Below, in pieces: positions 6,299 to 6,757 of a DNA stretch of 6,757 bases. The translations under genes were made by a program, and so were the position numbers. Positions within the stretch are counted from its first letter, which is position 1; every line of letters starts with the position of its first letter. This DNA comes from Chloroflexota bacterium (GTDB taxonomy: Bacteria; Chloroflexota; Dormibacteria; Aeolococcales; Aeolococcaceae), in the NCBI GenBank assembly GCA_005889515.1, contig VBHE01000118.1, positions 1,313 to 8,069 on the forward strand, given 5' to 3'. Below the pieces are notes generated by a model. The model was not told where the DNA came from, did not search any database, and saw only the letters and a list, made by a program, of their open reading frames with translations.

Positions 6299-6721
6299 CG
6301 CGCGGAGGTACTCGAGGGTGGTGCGGTAGCCGCGCTCCTCGAGCCAGCGACGCGCCGTCGGATACCGCTCCTCGGGCTTGTCTCCGAGGGTGAGCAGCGC
6401 CTCCTTGCAGCCCGCGCGCTGCCCGGCGCGGACGATGTCGAGCACCTCGTCGGGGGAGAGGAAGGGGGCGGTCACCCGTGCGGGGGGTTTCGCGAACGTG
6501 CAGTAGTGGCAGCGGTCGCGGCAGAGCATGGTGAGCGGCACGAACACCTTGCGCGAATAGGTGATCACGTCGCCGTGCCCGAGCTCGCGCAGCCGGCCGG
6601 CCACCGAGCAGAGCTCGTCGAGGGCGTCGCCACGCGCCCCCAGGAGCGCGGACACCTCGGCCGCCGACAGGGTCTTTCCCTGGGCCGCGCGATGAAGAGC
6701 CCGGCTCAGCGTCCGTTCCAT
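6299..6721 (-). CDS. fbiC: FbiC N-terminal fragment: start of the CofG radical-SAM domain
   Basis: From the ATG at 6721 the frame gives 141 FbiC-like residues. They comprise a helical leader, ITYSRKVFVPLTMLCRDRCHYCTFAKPP around the 4Fe-4S cysteines C67, C71 and C74, then CKEALLTLGDKPEERY at 105-120 and GYRTTLEYLRA at 131-141. Beyond 6299 the same frame stays open to a stop at 5492, but the translation becomes Arg/Pro/Ala-rich and unlike CofG, because it runs out of frame over the true coding sequence. The ATG at 6721 is chosen since the leader matches the length of FbiC N-termini; no Shine-Dalgarno is visible before it. The fragment holds the iron-sulfur site but only the first part of the barrel, so it should be inactive on its own. 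Confidence 0.75.
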
Positions 6722-6731
6722 GGCGGCACTG

Positions 6732-6737
6732 ACTCTA
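6732..6737 (-). promoter_or_regulatory. Possible -10 element TAGAGT for fbiC
   Basis: The sense strand reads TAGAGT, fitting the TAnnnT -10 pattern common in high-GC bacteria, ending 10 bases before the fbiC ATG. Transcription would then begin about 3-4 bases before the ATG, giving a nearly leaderless message. This would agree with the lack of a Shine-Dalgarno sequence there. The -35 region would fall at or beyond the window edge, so support is weak. Confidence 0.25.
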
Positions 6738-6757
6738 CGGGATCGGCCTCGCGCGAG

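Larger units (their letters stand above)
4285..6721 (-). pseudogene. fbiC: fbiC, fused CofG-CofH FO synthase, disrupted by a frame change and about 41 missing bases in the CofG half
   Basis: FO synthase is a two-domain radical-SAM enzyme. The C-terminal CofH half joins tyrosine to 5-amino-6-ribitylamino-uracil, and the N-terminal CofG half closes the deazaflavin ring to FO. Both radical-SAM cysteine motifs are present: CRDRCHYC (residues 67-74 from the ATG at 6721) and CYTGCRFC (codons at 5188-5211). The first frame is FbiC-like to LEYLRA (ending 6299). Similarity resumes at LNPGVMSWEDM (from 6297) in another frame. In FbiC from memory, about 14 residues resembling MAIRVLEQTGLLPH lie between these anchors. 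Here only the four bases 6298-6301 stand where about 45 are expected, which gives a loss of about 41 bases and a frame change. With the gap restored the protein would be about 825 residues, close to the family length (about 856 in Mycobacterium tuberculosis). The flanks are well conserved, so the lesion is recent or an assembly error. Confidence 0.8.

Noticed and set aside
5492..6299. Continuation of the fbiC N-terminal frame after the break, giving a formal 409-residue protein.
   Set aside because: After 6299 the residues turn Arg/Pro/Ala-rich and lose all similarity to CofG, whose sequence continues in another frame.
6290..6305. Programmed +1 frameshift joining the two fbiC frames.
   Set aside because: A +1 slip would join LEYLRA directly to LNPGVM but would still leave about 14 family residues missing from the barrel. 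No slippery sequence or stop codon is seen at the junction.
4159..6393. A 744-codon plus-strand open frame opposite fbiC and the start of cofD.
   Set aside because: It is compositionally biased without recognisable motifs, while the minus strand encodes unmistakable FbiC and CofD motifs. It is an antisense shadow.
1..6757. tRNA/rRNA genes, CRISPR arrays, insertion sequences, phage or defence genes.
   Set aside because: No such signal was seen by eye. All gaps between genes are under 75 bases, and the genes belong to F420 synthesis, a LuxR-type regulator and an anchored-protein tail.

Overview
The window is very GC-rich throughout and holds three genes (one of them broken) on the minus strand plus the tail of a fourth gene on the plus strand. 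Long antisense open frames and a strong G/C bias at third codon positions point to a high-GC bacterium. The genes identify one that makes, or until recently made, the deazaflavin cofactor F420. A fused FbiC-type FO synthase next to a CofD/FbiA-type transferase is typical of Actinomycetota and is also found in Chloroflexota- and Dormibacterota-like lineages. The sequence alone does not decide between these.

Layout, left to right: (1) bases 1-285, plus strand, the C-terminal end of a Ser/Pro-rich protein with one membrane-spanning helix at its extreme C-terminus. (2) A GC-rich hairpin at 301-331 between two convergent genes. (3) 330-3212, minus strand, a 960-residue LAL/MalT-like transcriptional regulator: N-terminal AAA/STAND ATPase, helical TPR-like middle, C-terminal LuxR helix-turn-helix. 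(4) A 72-base gap at 3213-3284 with a nested inverted repeat. (5) 3285-4250, minus strand, a CofD/FbiA-type transferase. (6) A 34-base gap that is an extreme G-run tract on the sense strand and includes the cofD ribosome binding region. (7) 4285-6721, minus strand, fbiC, encoding the fused CofG-CofH FO synthase.

Transcription order on the minus strand is fbiC, then cofD, then the regulator, all closely spaced, so the F420 pair is probably an operon and the regulator may be read through from it. FbiC would make FO from 5-amino-6-ribitylamino-uracil and tyrosine, and CofD would add the phosphoenolpyruvate- or phospholactate-derived group to FO. The glutamate ligase step (CofE/FbiB) is not in the window.

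The most notable observation is that fbiC is disrupted as given. At bases 6298-6301 the reading frame changes, and about 14 residues expected from the family are absent, consistent with a loss of about 41 bases inside the CofG radical-SAM half. The CofH half and cofD look intact, so this is either a recent lesion or an assembly error. I did not find a convincing previously undescribed system. Secondary points are the G-quadruplex-like cofD leader, an unusual segment in CofD where the family normally has a conserved motif, and the structured gap before the regulator.
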